Positions 31,176-39,630 of a stretch of 64,000 nucleotides of DNA are shown piece after piece. Below the pieces are notes generated by a model. That model was not told the origin of the DNA. It worked only from the letters and a program-made list of their open reading frames with translations, and searched no databases. Source of the DNA: Candidatus Nanosynbacter sp. HMT-352 (lineage in GTDB: Bacteria > Patescibacteriota > Saccharimonadia > Saccharimonadales > Saccharimonadaceae); the NCBI RefSeq assembly GCF_022819365.1, contig NZ_CP089289.1, positions 669,211 through 733,210 on the forward strand. Direction: 5' to 3'. Position 1 is the stretch's first letter. Each line of letters starts with the position of its first letter. The position numbers and the translations under genes were made by a program.

Positions 31176-32429
31176 ATGGTTTATAGTCCCAATAAGCTTA
31201 ATAGCCCAAGCGGTTCAGAAGCAAAGCTTTCAACTTCACTTAAAGAAAAAGCCTTAAAGGGCATCGCTACAATGGCGACACTGCTGGCTACAGTAGCTCC
31301 GTTGTCAGCCTGCGGTGAGACTCACAGTAAGCCGACTCCAGATACTACAACATCTACAGCGCAGGAAACGCAGAATCCAACATCAACTTTAAGCCCAACC
31401 CCATCTCCTGAAGCCAGCACAACTAAGACTGAGAAAGACATACCTCAAGAAATAATCGACAAATATAAAGACATAAATCTATCTGACATCAGAGGTCTTT
31501 TAGAAAAAGAAAAAAGCGGCGAAGAAGTTAGCTATAGTGAATGGCGAGCTACTTTCACTAAATTCGTAAACGAAAACTTAATACCAGAAGACAATCGAAT
31601 ATCTGCAGATAAATACGAAGCTGTATACACTAACAAAGATAATCTAGTCGAAGATCTAAGTCCTGTCATCGAAAATAATGTTATAGGTATATTCGCTCTT
31701 GGAAGTATACGTCAAGACTCTATTGAACACGGTTATCCTTTCTCTAAAGAAGAAATGAAAATCATAGACAAGGGTGTATTAAATACAATTACAGCCGCTC
31801 AAGCTAAGTTCTCCTTAGGTTCTATAACTAAGTATGATAAGAATGAGCATTTTCCTAATATATTCAGGATAAAATATATAACCAATATTAGGGCAGAGGC
31901 CATTTTTGAGAGCACGGGTAAAAACTATAAAGGTGAAGAGACGCCATATACCTATTACACGTCTGACCCTTATGAAAAAGGGACCCAGAACCATTGTGAC
32001 GTTAAACAATCTATCGCAAGATGCATGGAAACCGAAGCTGGCGTAGATCTTGGACCAAATAAATCTCCGTCTGGAACCGGTTCTATATATGGAGCTGCTA
32101 CTATAGAAATAGCTAAAGTATATAAAATATCCTATGAAAATACTGACGGCAAGCAACGATCTGTACCTTTTGTAGTTAGAACGTTTGTTAACGGCGACAC
32201 AGATCCAAATAACTTAAATGTCCCCGGAACTCAGGAGGTTTGTAGTAGTTTACATAGCGTAGATTTCACTGACGTCGGCAAAGAAATGTATATGACACCC
32301 GTAATAGCTGGTTTTGATATATTGACCGACTCTGACATAGACTTTCCATTCCTGGAAGAAAATGGTGTTAAAGTAGCACCTAGATCCATTCCCGAGGTTG
32401 CTGAAGCTATTGAAAATAGAAATAAGTAG
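31176..32429 (+). CDS. Predicted lipoprotein of the secretion cluster
   Basis: About 417 residues. A basic N-region, a hydrophobic stretch and the lipobox LSAC put a lipid-modified Cys at about residue 46. A Thr/Pro/Ser-rich linker (about 50-85) follows, then a folded domain of about 330 residues with four Cys that I do not recognise. I start at the ATG at 31176 behind GAAAGGA; upstream in-frame ATGs at 31047 and 31092 would give a longer N-terminus, and the one at 31092 sits in a TATGAT -10 box. It opens the plus-strand part of the secretion cluster and may be an exposed anchor or core lipoprotein (inference). Confidence 0.65.
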   Translation: MVYSPNKLNSPSGSEAKLSTSLKEKALKGIATMATLLATVAPLSACGETHSKPTPDTTTSTAQETQNPTSTLSPTPSPEASTTKTEKDIPQEIIDKYKDINLSDIRGLLEKEKSGEEVSYSEWRATFTKFVNENLIPEDNRISADKYEAVYTNKDNLVEDLSPVIENNVIGIFALGSIRQDSIEHGYPFSKEEMKIIDKGVLNTITAAQAKFSLGSITKYDKNEHFPNIFRIKYITNIRAEAIFESTGKNYKGEETPYTYYTSDPYEKGTQNHCDVKQSIARCMETEAGVDLGPNKSPSGTGSIYGAATIEIAKVYKISYENTDGKQRSVPFVVRTFVNGDTDPNNLNVPGTQEVCSSLHSVDFTDVGKEMYMTPVIAGFDILTDSDIDFPFLEENGVKVAPRSIPEVAEAIENRNK

Positions 32430-32449
32430 ATTTTTTAATCTATTCCTTG

Positions 32450-32489
32450 CATAAACACCTTCATATGTGATTAAATGAAGGTGTTTATG
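32450..32489. repeat. Perfect 15-bp inverted repeat spanning a start codon
   Basis: CATAAACACCTTCAT (32450-32464) and ATGAAGGTGTTTATG (32475-32489) are exact reverse complements around a 10-base loop. The right arm begins with the start codon of the VirB6-like gene. In RNA this would hide the start; no T-run follows, so it is not a usual terminator. Confidence 0.8.
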
Positions 32490-35222
32490 TTTATTGGGAA
32501 ACAAGCAATTAAAAGGGTGGGTCGGCTTAAGAAGTCTATTATACTTTTATGCATATTTACTCTTTTTATACTACCTATAGCAAATATTTTATCAGCCCAT
32601 CCCGCATTAGCTTCAAAAGACCCGAGCAGATTTGGCAGCCTATCAGAGAATGACCAATACAAGTTCTTCACGTATGCCTCTGTTATAGCTAATTGTTTCG
32701 AGCTAAAAGGCCTAAGTGTGCACCAAGATGTCGACGACCAGATGCTGACTAAAAATGAAATGTTTAGAGATACCGCGTGGATTTATGTGGGCACATATCC
32801 AAACGTGAAAAGCTTTTCTAAAGGAGCAATAAACTGCGGAGATACAGGATTTCAACAGGAAGCCTTTAATCTTTTTGGGACTTCGCCAAACGAATTAATG
32901 TGTTATATGGGTTATCCCAAGAATGGCCTAAAAGGAAAAAATGATACCGAGGCAAAGCATGAAGAATGTGTTGCTTTAGGATTAACTAACGATTTCACCT
33001 ATAGTGGTATGCCTAAGGATGGCAAAGAGACTTTCTTAAATGCTCTTAAGGCATTAACTGGATACGATCACACTAAAGCAGAAAAAGACGCTTACATAAA
33101 ATATAGAAAATATTCAGACTGGATTAAGGGTTGTGTGGATGGTGAAGCAACCAGTAAGTCTGACAACACTTGGAAGGTTTCTGTCGTTAACATAGACACT
33201 AAAAAGGTTGATAGGATATACAAACCAAAAGGCAAAACTGAGTACATGTACGACGGAGGATATAACAAATATAATACGCCTGAATTTTCATGCAAATCAA
33301 TTGAAAGTGAACTGGCAATTGCAGCTAAAAAATATTTAAATGTTCTAAAAGCACAGGCAGTATCTACTGCCTGTGCAGGACTGGCGGGTGAAAAGCTTAA
33401 AGCCTGCAAAGACGGCGCAAACCATAGGAGTGATACCGCATACTGTGGAAAAACCTATGATGGTGACGAAGAAAAAATAAATGCCTGTAAACAAGGTCAA
33501 TCTGCCAAAATTGAAGCCCCAGAAGAAGAAGAGGAAGGTGGCGAACCAAAAAACTCCTGCGGTATTGATGGAGGTTTAGGCTGGCTAATCTGCCCCGTAA
33601 TGACATTCGTAGCTATGATTAATGACGCAGCCTACGGTGCTATTTCTGGATTTTTAGATATAAAACCAGCAATACTTGGTGACAACAGCAATACTTCCGG
33701 AGCAAAGCAAGGTTGGGATTTTTTCCGCAATATAGCCAACGCCATATTCGCCGTAATATTCTTATGGATCATATTTTCTCAAATCTCTAATGTTGGCGTT
33801 AGTAATTATGGAATTAAGAAAATCCTGCCTCGCTTAATAATAGGAGCTTTACTAGTTAATTTATCTTATTATCTTTGTCAGATTTTTGTAGACTTATCTA
33901 ATATATTAGGGCATACACTAAAAGACGCTTTAGAAGCTGGAGCGGGAAAAATAGGTACTGAATCTGAAGCTGCCGGATGGGGTAGTGCCATCGCTGCTAC
34001 CCTAGTGGGTGTTGGCGGAGTAGCTGCATTTGCCGCCTTAGCTATTGGAATCCCCACTCTTGCTGCTGGATTCTTTGCAATCATGACAGTATTTATTATT
34101 CTAGTAGTTAGACAAGCGGGCGTAATACTATTAATATCCATGTCTCCTATAGCCTTCGCGGCGTGGCTACTGCCAAATACAGAAGACTTATTTAAAAAAT
34201 GGATGAAAATGTTCCGGGGACTGCTATTAGTATTTCCTATAATATCTTTGTTGTATGGGGCAGGAAAATTAGCTGGTGCAGTATTGGCGTCAAGTGCGAC
34301 AGTTGATCCGAATAATCCAGACGAGACTCTGCAGCTGGTTGCTTTAGCAGCCACTACTATGCCGCTCATTGCCACTCCTTTTGTATTGCAAAACTCCTTA
34401 AGTTCGCTAGGTAGTATTGGCGCAAAGATAGGAAAAATGAGTGCTAATGCACATGGTCGATTCGCCGGAAATGTAAAAAGCACAGCAAAAGGACGTGTTG
34501 ACAATTCTGTTATTGGCGATACGAAAAGAAAATACTCAGACTTCATAAATAGAAAACGCGCAAGCATGCGAGCAGGTGATTTTCGCACAAAGATAGACAA
34601 TGGTAAGGTTGGTCGATTTATGGGTTGGGATAAAGGTGGAGCACGCGCCCGCGCAACTGTAGCTAAGGCGTTCGAAAGCGACGTTGAAGACGCATCCACA
34701 ATGTTGCAAGGTATGACATCGGACGATATAACCAATATAGCCAACGGCACAAACACAAAAGCCTCAAAAGCTATGCGCGCAGCTGCCATTGATCATACTA
34801 TGGCTAATGGTAGTTTTGAAGAACGTATGGAGGTGCTGAGCAGCCTAAAAGGTGTAGATACTTCTATAAAACAACGAGCGATTAAAGGTTCATTTGCAAA
34901 GGGAGATAATAATATCATAGGAAACAAATTCGGGAATGATATCCTCGAAGATAAAGTTGGAAATATGACTGATCTAAAGAATATGGCTATAGATAACGCT
35001 GCAGGTGGCAATTTACAAGCAGAACATCTTGTGCAAAATGCAGCGGGTACTGAATGGTTAGTTGACGCATCTATGAAGGCGGAGGATAAAAAAACCAACA
35101 AAAATGCCACAAGTGCCATATCGAATATTAAAAGTATGGCCCTTAAGGCTAGATTGAACCCAAATACTGCAAAGAATATAAACGGAAAATTGGATAGCAC
35201 ATTCCGTAAAGTTGGCTCTTGA
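32475..35222 (+). CDS. VirB6/TrbL-like membrane protein A
   Basis: 915 residues. A signal segment (about 17-47, ending ALAS), then an extracytoplasmic domain of about 310 residues with several Cys. Next a conserved-looking SCGIDGGLGWLICPV (about 359-372), about six helices (about 400-660) including YGIKKILPRLIIGALLVNLS, and a cytosolic charged tail of about 250 residues. This layout fits VirB6/TrbL subunits that line the inner-membrane channel of type IV secretion systems. The same Cys motif and channel segments recur in the next gene. The start codon lies in a perfect inverted repeat; MFIGK at 32487 is an alternative start. Confidence 0.75.
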   Translation: MKVFMFIGKQAIKRVGRLKKSIILLCIFTLFILPIANILSAHPALASKDPSRFGSLSENDQYKFFTYASVIANCFELKGLSVHQDVDDQMLTKNEMFRDTAWIYVGTYPNVKSFSKGAINCGDTGFQQEAFNLFGTSPNELMCYMGYPKNGLKGKNDTEAKHEECVALGLTNDFTYSGMPKDGKETFLNALKALTGYDHTKAEKDAYIKYRKYSDWIKGCVDGEATSKSDNTWKVSVVNIDTKKVDRIYKPKGKTEYMYDGGYNKYNTPEFSCKSIESELAIAAKKYLNVLKAQAVSTACAGLAGEKLKACKDGANHRSDTAYCGKTYDGDEEKINACKQGQSAKIEAPEEEEEGGEPKNSCGIDGGLGWLICPVMTFVAMINDAAYGAISGFLDIKPAILGDNSNTSGAKQGWDFFRNIANAIFAVIFLWIIFSQISNVGVSNYGIKKILPRLIIGALLVNLSYYLCQIFVDLSNILGHTLKDALEAGAGKIGTESEAAGWGSAIAATLVGVGGVAAFAALAIGIPTLAAGFFAIMTVFIILVVRQAGVILLISMSPIAFAAWLLPNTEDLFKKWMKMFRGLLLVFPIISLLYGAGKLAGAVLASSATVDPNNPDETLQLVALAATTMPLIATPFVLQNSLSSLGSIGAKIGKMSANAHGRFAGNVKSTAKGRVDNSVIGDTKRKYSDFINRKRASMRAGDFRTKIDNGKVGRFMGWDKGGARARATVAKAFESDVEDASTMLQGMTSDDITNIANGTNTKASKAMRAAAIDHTMANGSFEERMEVLSSLKGVDTSIKQRAIKGSFAKGDNNIIGNKFGNDILEDKVGNMTDLKNMAIDNAAGGNLQAEHLVQNAAGTEWLVDASMKAEDKKTNKNATSAISNIKSMALKARLNPNTAKNINGKLDSTFRKVGS

Positions 35223-35231
35223 CCCCTTCTC

Positions 35232-35260
35232 TTGACTTTTTCCATCAAAAATGCTAATAT
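35232..35260 (+). promoter_or_regulatory. Promoter of VirB6-like gene B
   Basis: TTGACT (35232-35237), 17-base spacer, TAATAT (35255-35260), 8 bases before the ATG, so probably leaderless. Confidence 0.65.
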
Positions 35261-35268
35261 AACCTCAG

Positions 35269-37803
35269 ATGGAGTGGTTAATTTCCCGTAAGCAGCTTCT
35301 TAATAAGTGGCTGCAGTGGTTTATATTGCTGATAGCAGGGATGCTGGTGGGCATTTTTCTTAATGCCTTAACACACTCAACCTCTGTTTACGCTGTAGAC
35401 GCAGAATGGAGCGGTCATAATTTAACCTATAATAAAGAAAAATATACAAAGGTAAGTGATGATAAAAAGATCAAACAATTCAACCTACCTGATAATTCGC
35501 TTGTTTATGTTAATGAAGATAAGAATAAAAAAGAAACCAAGGTTATTTATTTCCCATCAAGCGAAATATCTTCACTAAGTTCCGCAACCTACGCGGTTTA
35601 TTCATTTACGCCACCGAACACTTATGAGCAAACCAGCACCTCAACTATTTCAATTGAATCGCCATCTGAAAATTCAACCAGCACTTCCTGTGATGTACAG
35701 GGAATAGGGTGGATTATCTGTCCAGTCTCCAACTGGCTGGCTGACGGCATTGATTTTATGTACAGCGCACTTCAGGAGTTCTTAAAAACTAAGCCATTAG
35801 AAACAACCAACCAAAATAGTGGAATTTATCTGGCGTGGGTTATTATGCGCAACATTAGCAACGTGGCGTTTATCGTGGCGTTTCTGGTGATTATCTACTC
35901 ACAATTGACCTCTGTAGGAATTAGCAATTACGGCGTTAAAAAAATGCTCCCTAGGTTAGTAATTGCGGCAGTGTTGGTCAATTTATCGTTCACGTTTTGT
36001 GCTGTATTGCTAGACTTATCAAACGTAACTGGTTACGCTTTCCAAGACGCTTTCATGGGGATTAAAAACACAATATCCACCGTAGGAGAAAATACGGGCG
36101 TAGGTTGGACATGGTCAGAAGTTATTGTGATGATACTATCCAACGGAGCTTTAGCTGGTGGAGTGGTCGCAACAGTAGCCATGGGGTCAGAGCTGCTACC
36201 ATTGGCACTATCAGCATTAGTGGGAATAGGTCTAGTGCTTCTCTTAGTGCTTCTAATTATGGCAGCACGTCAAGCTTTAATTGTAATCTTAATTATCATT
36301 TCACCTTTAGCCTTCGTTTGTTATTTACTTCCTGGCACAGAAAAATGGTTTAAGAAATGGCGAGACTTATTCTTCACGATGTTAGTATTTTTCCCGGCAT
36401 TCGCTGTAGTGTTCGGTGGAGCTCAATTGGCAGGAATAATAATTATCCAAAACGCTACAGGAGCAAATGGTGGAATAATGCAGATTTTAGGAATGGTAGT
36501 TCAAGTTATACCATTAGCTTTAACGCCTATAATTCTGAAACTTAGCGGCGGAGTATTAGGTAAATTTGCTGGGTTTGTTAATGATAAGAATAAGGGATTA
36601 TACGACAGAACCAAGAACTATGCTAAAGATCGTCGTGAGACCATTAAAAACAAGAAGTTGGCTAACCCCAATATGGCGCGATTCAACCCAAATCGTTTAC
36701 GCCGTTGGGCAGATCATAAAGGTAGAGCACTCAAAAAAGATCTGGAAACTTCACAGAAAAATGCCGAGAATTCATTTAGAGATACAGCCAGGTATAAGAA
36801 GTTAGACTTAGAGGCCAGGCAGGCTTCCAGGCGTGCAGATCTGTTATCCGCACAAGATGACAATCGCTACACCGAAGCTACGCTGGGTCACGCACCAACT
36901 GATACGTATGGGAAGAGACCTCTGTACGATCGTGCTCTACGAACCGTGTCAGCTACCTATGCAACTCGACGAGATTTGAAAGCTCATCAGCAGCAAACTG
37001 CATTCATGAATGATATTAAAGACCTAGAAACAGAAATTGCAGTGTCTGGACTAATTAAGAATAACGCTCAACGCCAGCAGCATAGTGAGTTTGCAGAGCA
37101 ATTGATAAACAGCAAGGAACTTCGAGAGAAGGCTGGCGGCAATGTATTCAAAGATGCAAATGGCAATTTGATTGGTGCAAATGCAGCCTTAGCTTCAGCC
37201 ATAGCAACCAGCCGTAGCGAATATGCCAAGTCGATTGATGAGGCTCGTCAAATTATAAAGCACTACAAATTAGATGCAAAACAGAGACAGGGATTAGCCC
37301 TGGATAAGGTATCTATAAACCTTCCTGGTGGAGTTAATTTATCTGGAGATAGTATATTTGTACGTGAAGCCGCAATTGAGGAGCAGATTAAATACGGTAC
37401 CGCAGCAGAAGTAGCCGAGCTTCTTAGTGAATTGCCGCCAGAATTCTACTCTTCTGCAGCTTCAGCATTAGCAGAATCCGGTGTAAGGAATAAGGCGTCC
37501 TTTATGGGAGGTAAGCTCATCGATGATATGCTGAAGGGTGATATTAATAACAGGGGAGACCTAATGAACCACTTTGCTGAATGGCTACAGGGTGGTAAAT
37601 ACAAGCCTGAAACCTTAGCGTCTACGGATGCTGATGCCGTTAAGTTGTTGATAGAAGCTGTAAATACTACATCTGTGATTACTGATAAGAAACGTCAAGA
37701 TATCAAGGATGTTATCAATACAATTCTTACCGACAGGAGGTTATCTGCAAACGTAACAGATGCCGCCAAAGAGCAATTTGAGATTTTCCGAAACATACTA
37801 TAA
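35269..37803 (+). CDS. VirB6/TrbL-like membrane protein B
   Basis: 844 residues, a diverged paralogue of the preceding protein. N-terminal helix (WFILLIAGMLVGIFLNAL), a short exported domain (about 45-138), the motif TSCDVQGIGWIICPV (about 138-152), channel helices with YGVKKMLPRLVIAAVLVNLS, and a long charged cytosolic tail (about 440-844) rich in Arg, Lys and Glu. In VirB6 proteins this region guides substrate through the membrane. Shares an operon with the following PrgI-like gene or has separate leaderless promoters. Confidence 0.75.
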   Translation: MEWLISRKQLLNKWLQWFILLIAGMLVGIFLNALTHSTSVYAVDAEWSGHNLTYNKEKYTKVSDDKKIKQFNLPDNSLVYVNEDKNKKETKVIYFPSSEISSLSSATYAVYSFTPPNTYEQTSTSTISIESPSENSTSTSCDVQGIGWIICPVSNWLADGIDFMYSALQEFLKTKPLETTNQNSGIYLAWVIMRNISNVAFIVAFLVIIYSQLTSVGISNYGVKKMLPRLVIAAVLVNLSFTFCAVLLDLSNVTGYAFQDAFMGIKNTISTVGENTGVGWTWSEVIVMILSNGALAGGVVATVAMGSELLPLALSALVGIGLVLLLVLLIMAARQALIVILIIISPLAFVCYLLPGTEKWFKKWRDLFFTMLVFFPAFAVVFGGAQLAGIIIIQNATGANGGIMQILGMVVQVIPLALTPIILKLSGGVLGKFAGFVNDKNKGLYDRTKNYAKDRRETIKNKKLANPNMARFNPNRLRRWADHKGRALKKDLETSQKNAENSFRDTARYKKLDLEARQASRRADLLSAQDDNRYTEATLGHAPTDTYGKRPLYDRALRTVSATYATRRDLKAHQQQTAFMNDIKDLETEIAVSGLIKNNAQRQQHSEFAEQLINSKELREKAGGNVFKDANGNLIGANAALASAIATSRSEYAKSIDEARQIIKHYKLDAKQRQGLALDKVSINLPGGVNLSGDSIFVREAAIEEQIKYGTAAEVAELLSELPPEFYSSAASALAESGVRNKASFMGGKLIDDMLKGDINNRGDLMNHFAEWLQGGKYKPETLASTDADAVKLLIEAVNTTSVITDKKRQDIKDVINTILTDRRLSANVTDAAKEQFEIFRNIL

Positions 37804-37833
37804 TAGCTGTGATTTTGATATAATATAAGCAGT

Positions 37834-38745
37834 ATGTCGGTGTATAAAGTTCCTCAAGATGTCGAGGCGGAGGACAAACTGCTCGGGCCGTTTAGTTTCC
37901 GACAGTTTGTGTTCTTAATTATAGCTGTTATCGGAATCGCTATTGCGTACGGTTTGAGTACAATTTTACTACCTTTGGCAATAATTCCTGTGCCGATAAT
38001 TATATTCTTTGGAGCGCTGGCTTTACCTCTTAAAAAAGATCAGCCAATGGAAGTTTATTTGGCAGCAGTCATTTCTTTTATGCTAAAACCAAAAAAGCGT
38101 CTATGGCAGCCTGATGGAATTGAAAGATTAGTCGAAGTTATCGCGCCAAAAGTCGAGGAGAAGACTTACGGCAATAATTATGATCAAGCCGAAGTCCAGC
38201 GAAGATTGTCATATTTGGCGAATTTGGTAGATAGTCAAGGTTGGTCAATTCGTGGCGTCAATAATCCGAATAGCTCGATGCGTGCCGATTTATTCAACGA
38301 AGGGCAGGCAGCCAACGACATATTGGATGAAAATAGTGCTACGGCGCAAAATATCAATCACTTAATAAATCAGTCAGATGTTCGTAGGCGACAAGAAGTT
38401 ATCCAAAAGATGCAAACAGGGCAATCTGCTACGCCGCCTCCTACGCAAACACCTCAACCATCTCAACCAGATAATCCTGCTCCAGCCGCACCACTACAAA
38501 TGAACCCGTACCCAACAATGCGTCAATCTGTATTGAATCCAGTGCCCGGACGGCCTGCCGCGAGCGCTCCAGCTCAAACTCAGCCGACAACCACGCCGCA
38601 AGCTAGCGTAAACGAGGTGTCACCTGCTATAATAGAACTGGCAAATAACCGCGACCTCTCGATTGAAACGATTGCGCGTGAGGCAAATCGAATTCAGCAA
38701 GAAAATAAATTATCAGATGAGGAAGTGGTGATTTCACTACGTTAG
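37834..38745 (+). CDS. PrgI-family protein with extended C-terminus
   Basis: 303 residues. Residues 1-100 match the small PrgI family of Gram-positive conjugation systems: YKVPQDVEAEDKLLGPFSFRQ and two helices, then RLWQPDG. The rest is a Pro/Gln-rich linker (about 185-255) and a helical end. PrgI partners the VirB4 ATPase at the inner face of the membrane. TATAAT (37819-37824) is 9 bases before the ATG. Confidence 0.8.
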   Translation: MSVYKVPQDVEAEDKLLGPFSFRQFVFLIIAVIGIAIAYGLSTILLPLAIIPVPIIIFFGALALPLKKDQPMEVYLAAVISFMLKPKKRLWQPDGIERLVEVIAPKVEEKTYGNNYDQAEVQRRLSYLANLVDSQGWSIRGVNNPNSSMRADLFNEGQAANDILDENSATAQNINHLINQSDVRRRQEVIQKMQTGQSATPPPTQTPQPSQPDNPAPAAPLQMNPYPTMRQSVLNPVPGRPAASAPAQTQPTTTPQASVNEVSPAIIELANNRDLSIETIAREANRIQQENKLSDEEVVISLR

Positions 38746-38754
38746 GTGGGGTTT

Positions 38755-39630
38755 ATGCAACCAGAGTTACAAAATCAACAATCTTATCAGCAGGTTCCGC
38801 AAACCAATGCGGCTCTTCCTGGTGTCTCTCAGCAGCCATCAGAGGCAATTGGTTCGGGACCAAATCCAGCCACACCAGCTCCAGATAAAACCCCTGACGA
38901 CAAGAAGCAAAAAGGACCAATCAGCACCCAGAATACGCTGCTTTTCTCTGAAATGCGCGAAAATATGATTATTATGAGCGACGGCAGTTTTCGGGCGGTA
39001 GTGGAATGTGAATCAATTAACTTTGACCTTATGAGTTCACGCGAAAGAGAGGGAATTGAGTTCAGTTATCAAAACTTCATTAACTCTCTGTATTTCCCAA
39101 TTCAAGTTCTTATCCGTTCACGCCGCGTGGATATTGGTCCGTACCTGGACAGATTAGCTGAAATTCGCCGCAATCAAGATAACATGCTTCTCAACGTCTT
39201 AATGGACGATTATATGGATTTCATTGATATTCTGGCACAAGAGGCGAACATTATGGATAAGAGTTTTTATGTTGTCGTTCCATATTATCCAGCTGGCGAG
39301 GAAAATGCCTTCAAACAACAGACTAAGGGATTGTTCAATAGTTTCTTCAGCGGGAAAAAAGAAGCGATCGTAACAAAAATTGACCAAGTTACTTACACCA
39401 AAGCCAAAGATGAAATTAAAAACCGCATCGATTCGGTTATGAACGGGCTATTCCAAATGGGCGTAAAAAGCTGGCAATTAAATACCAGGCAACTGGGCGA
39501 GCTATTCTACACTTCATATAATCCCGACACGTCGTCACGTGAATCATTAGAGGACATTGACCCGAGCGAGCTTACGACCACTTACGTAACTAAGGGAACT
39601 GGTCCATCACCGAGAGGAGGAAGGTCATAA
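38755..39630 (+). CDS. TraC-like domain protein of the secretion cluster
   Basis: 291 residues with a Gln/Pro-rich N-terminus (about 1-50) and a folded domain (about 60-270) similar in style to the N-terminal half of TraC/VirB4 proteins (MIIMSDGSFRAVVECESINF, then PIQVLIRSRRVDIGPYLDRL). No ATP-binding motif. The ATG at 38755 has GGTGGGG before it. Its stop overlaps the VirB4 start (TAATG), so the two are likely made together and may form one unit. Confidence 0.7.
   Translation: MQPELQNQQSYQQVPQTNAALPGVSQQPSEAIGSGPNPATPAPDKTPDDKKQKGPISTQNTLLFSEMRENMIIMSDGSFRAVVECESINFDLMSSREREGIEFSYQNFINSLYFPIQVLIRSRRVDIGPYLDRLAEIRRNQDNMLLNVLMDDYMDFIDILAQEANIMDKSFYVVVPYYPAGEENAFKQQTKGLFNSFFSGKKEAIVTKIDQVTYTKAKDEIKNRIDSVMNGLFQMGVKSWQLNTRQLGELFYTSYNPDTSSRESLEDIDPSELTTTYVTKGTGPSPRGGRS

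Noticed and set aside
33878-35248. Long minus-strand frames inside the VirB6-like gene
   Set aside because: Shadow frames, Ala/Pro/Ile-rich translations of the opposite strand with no start signal.
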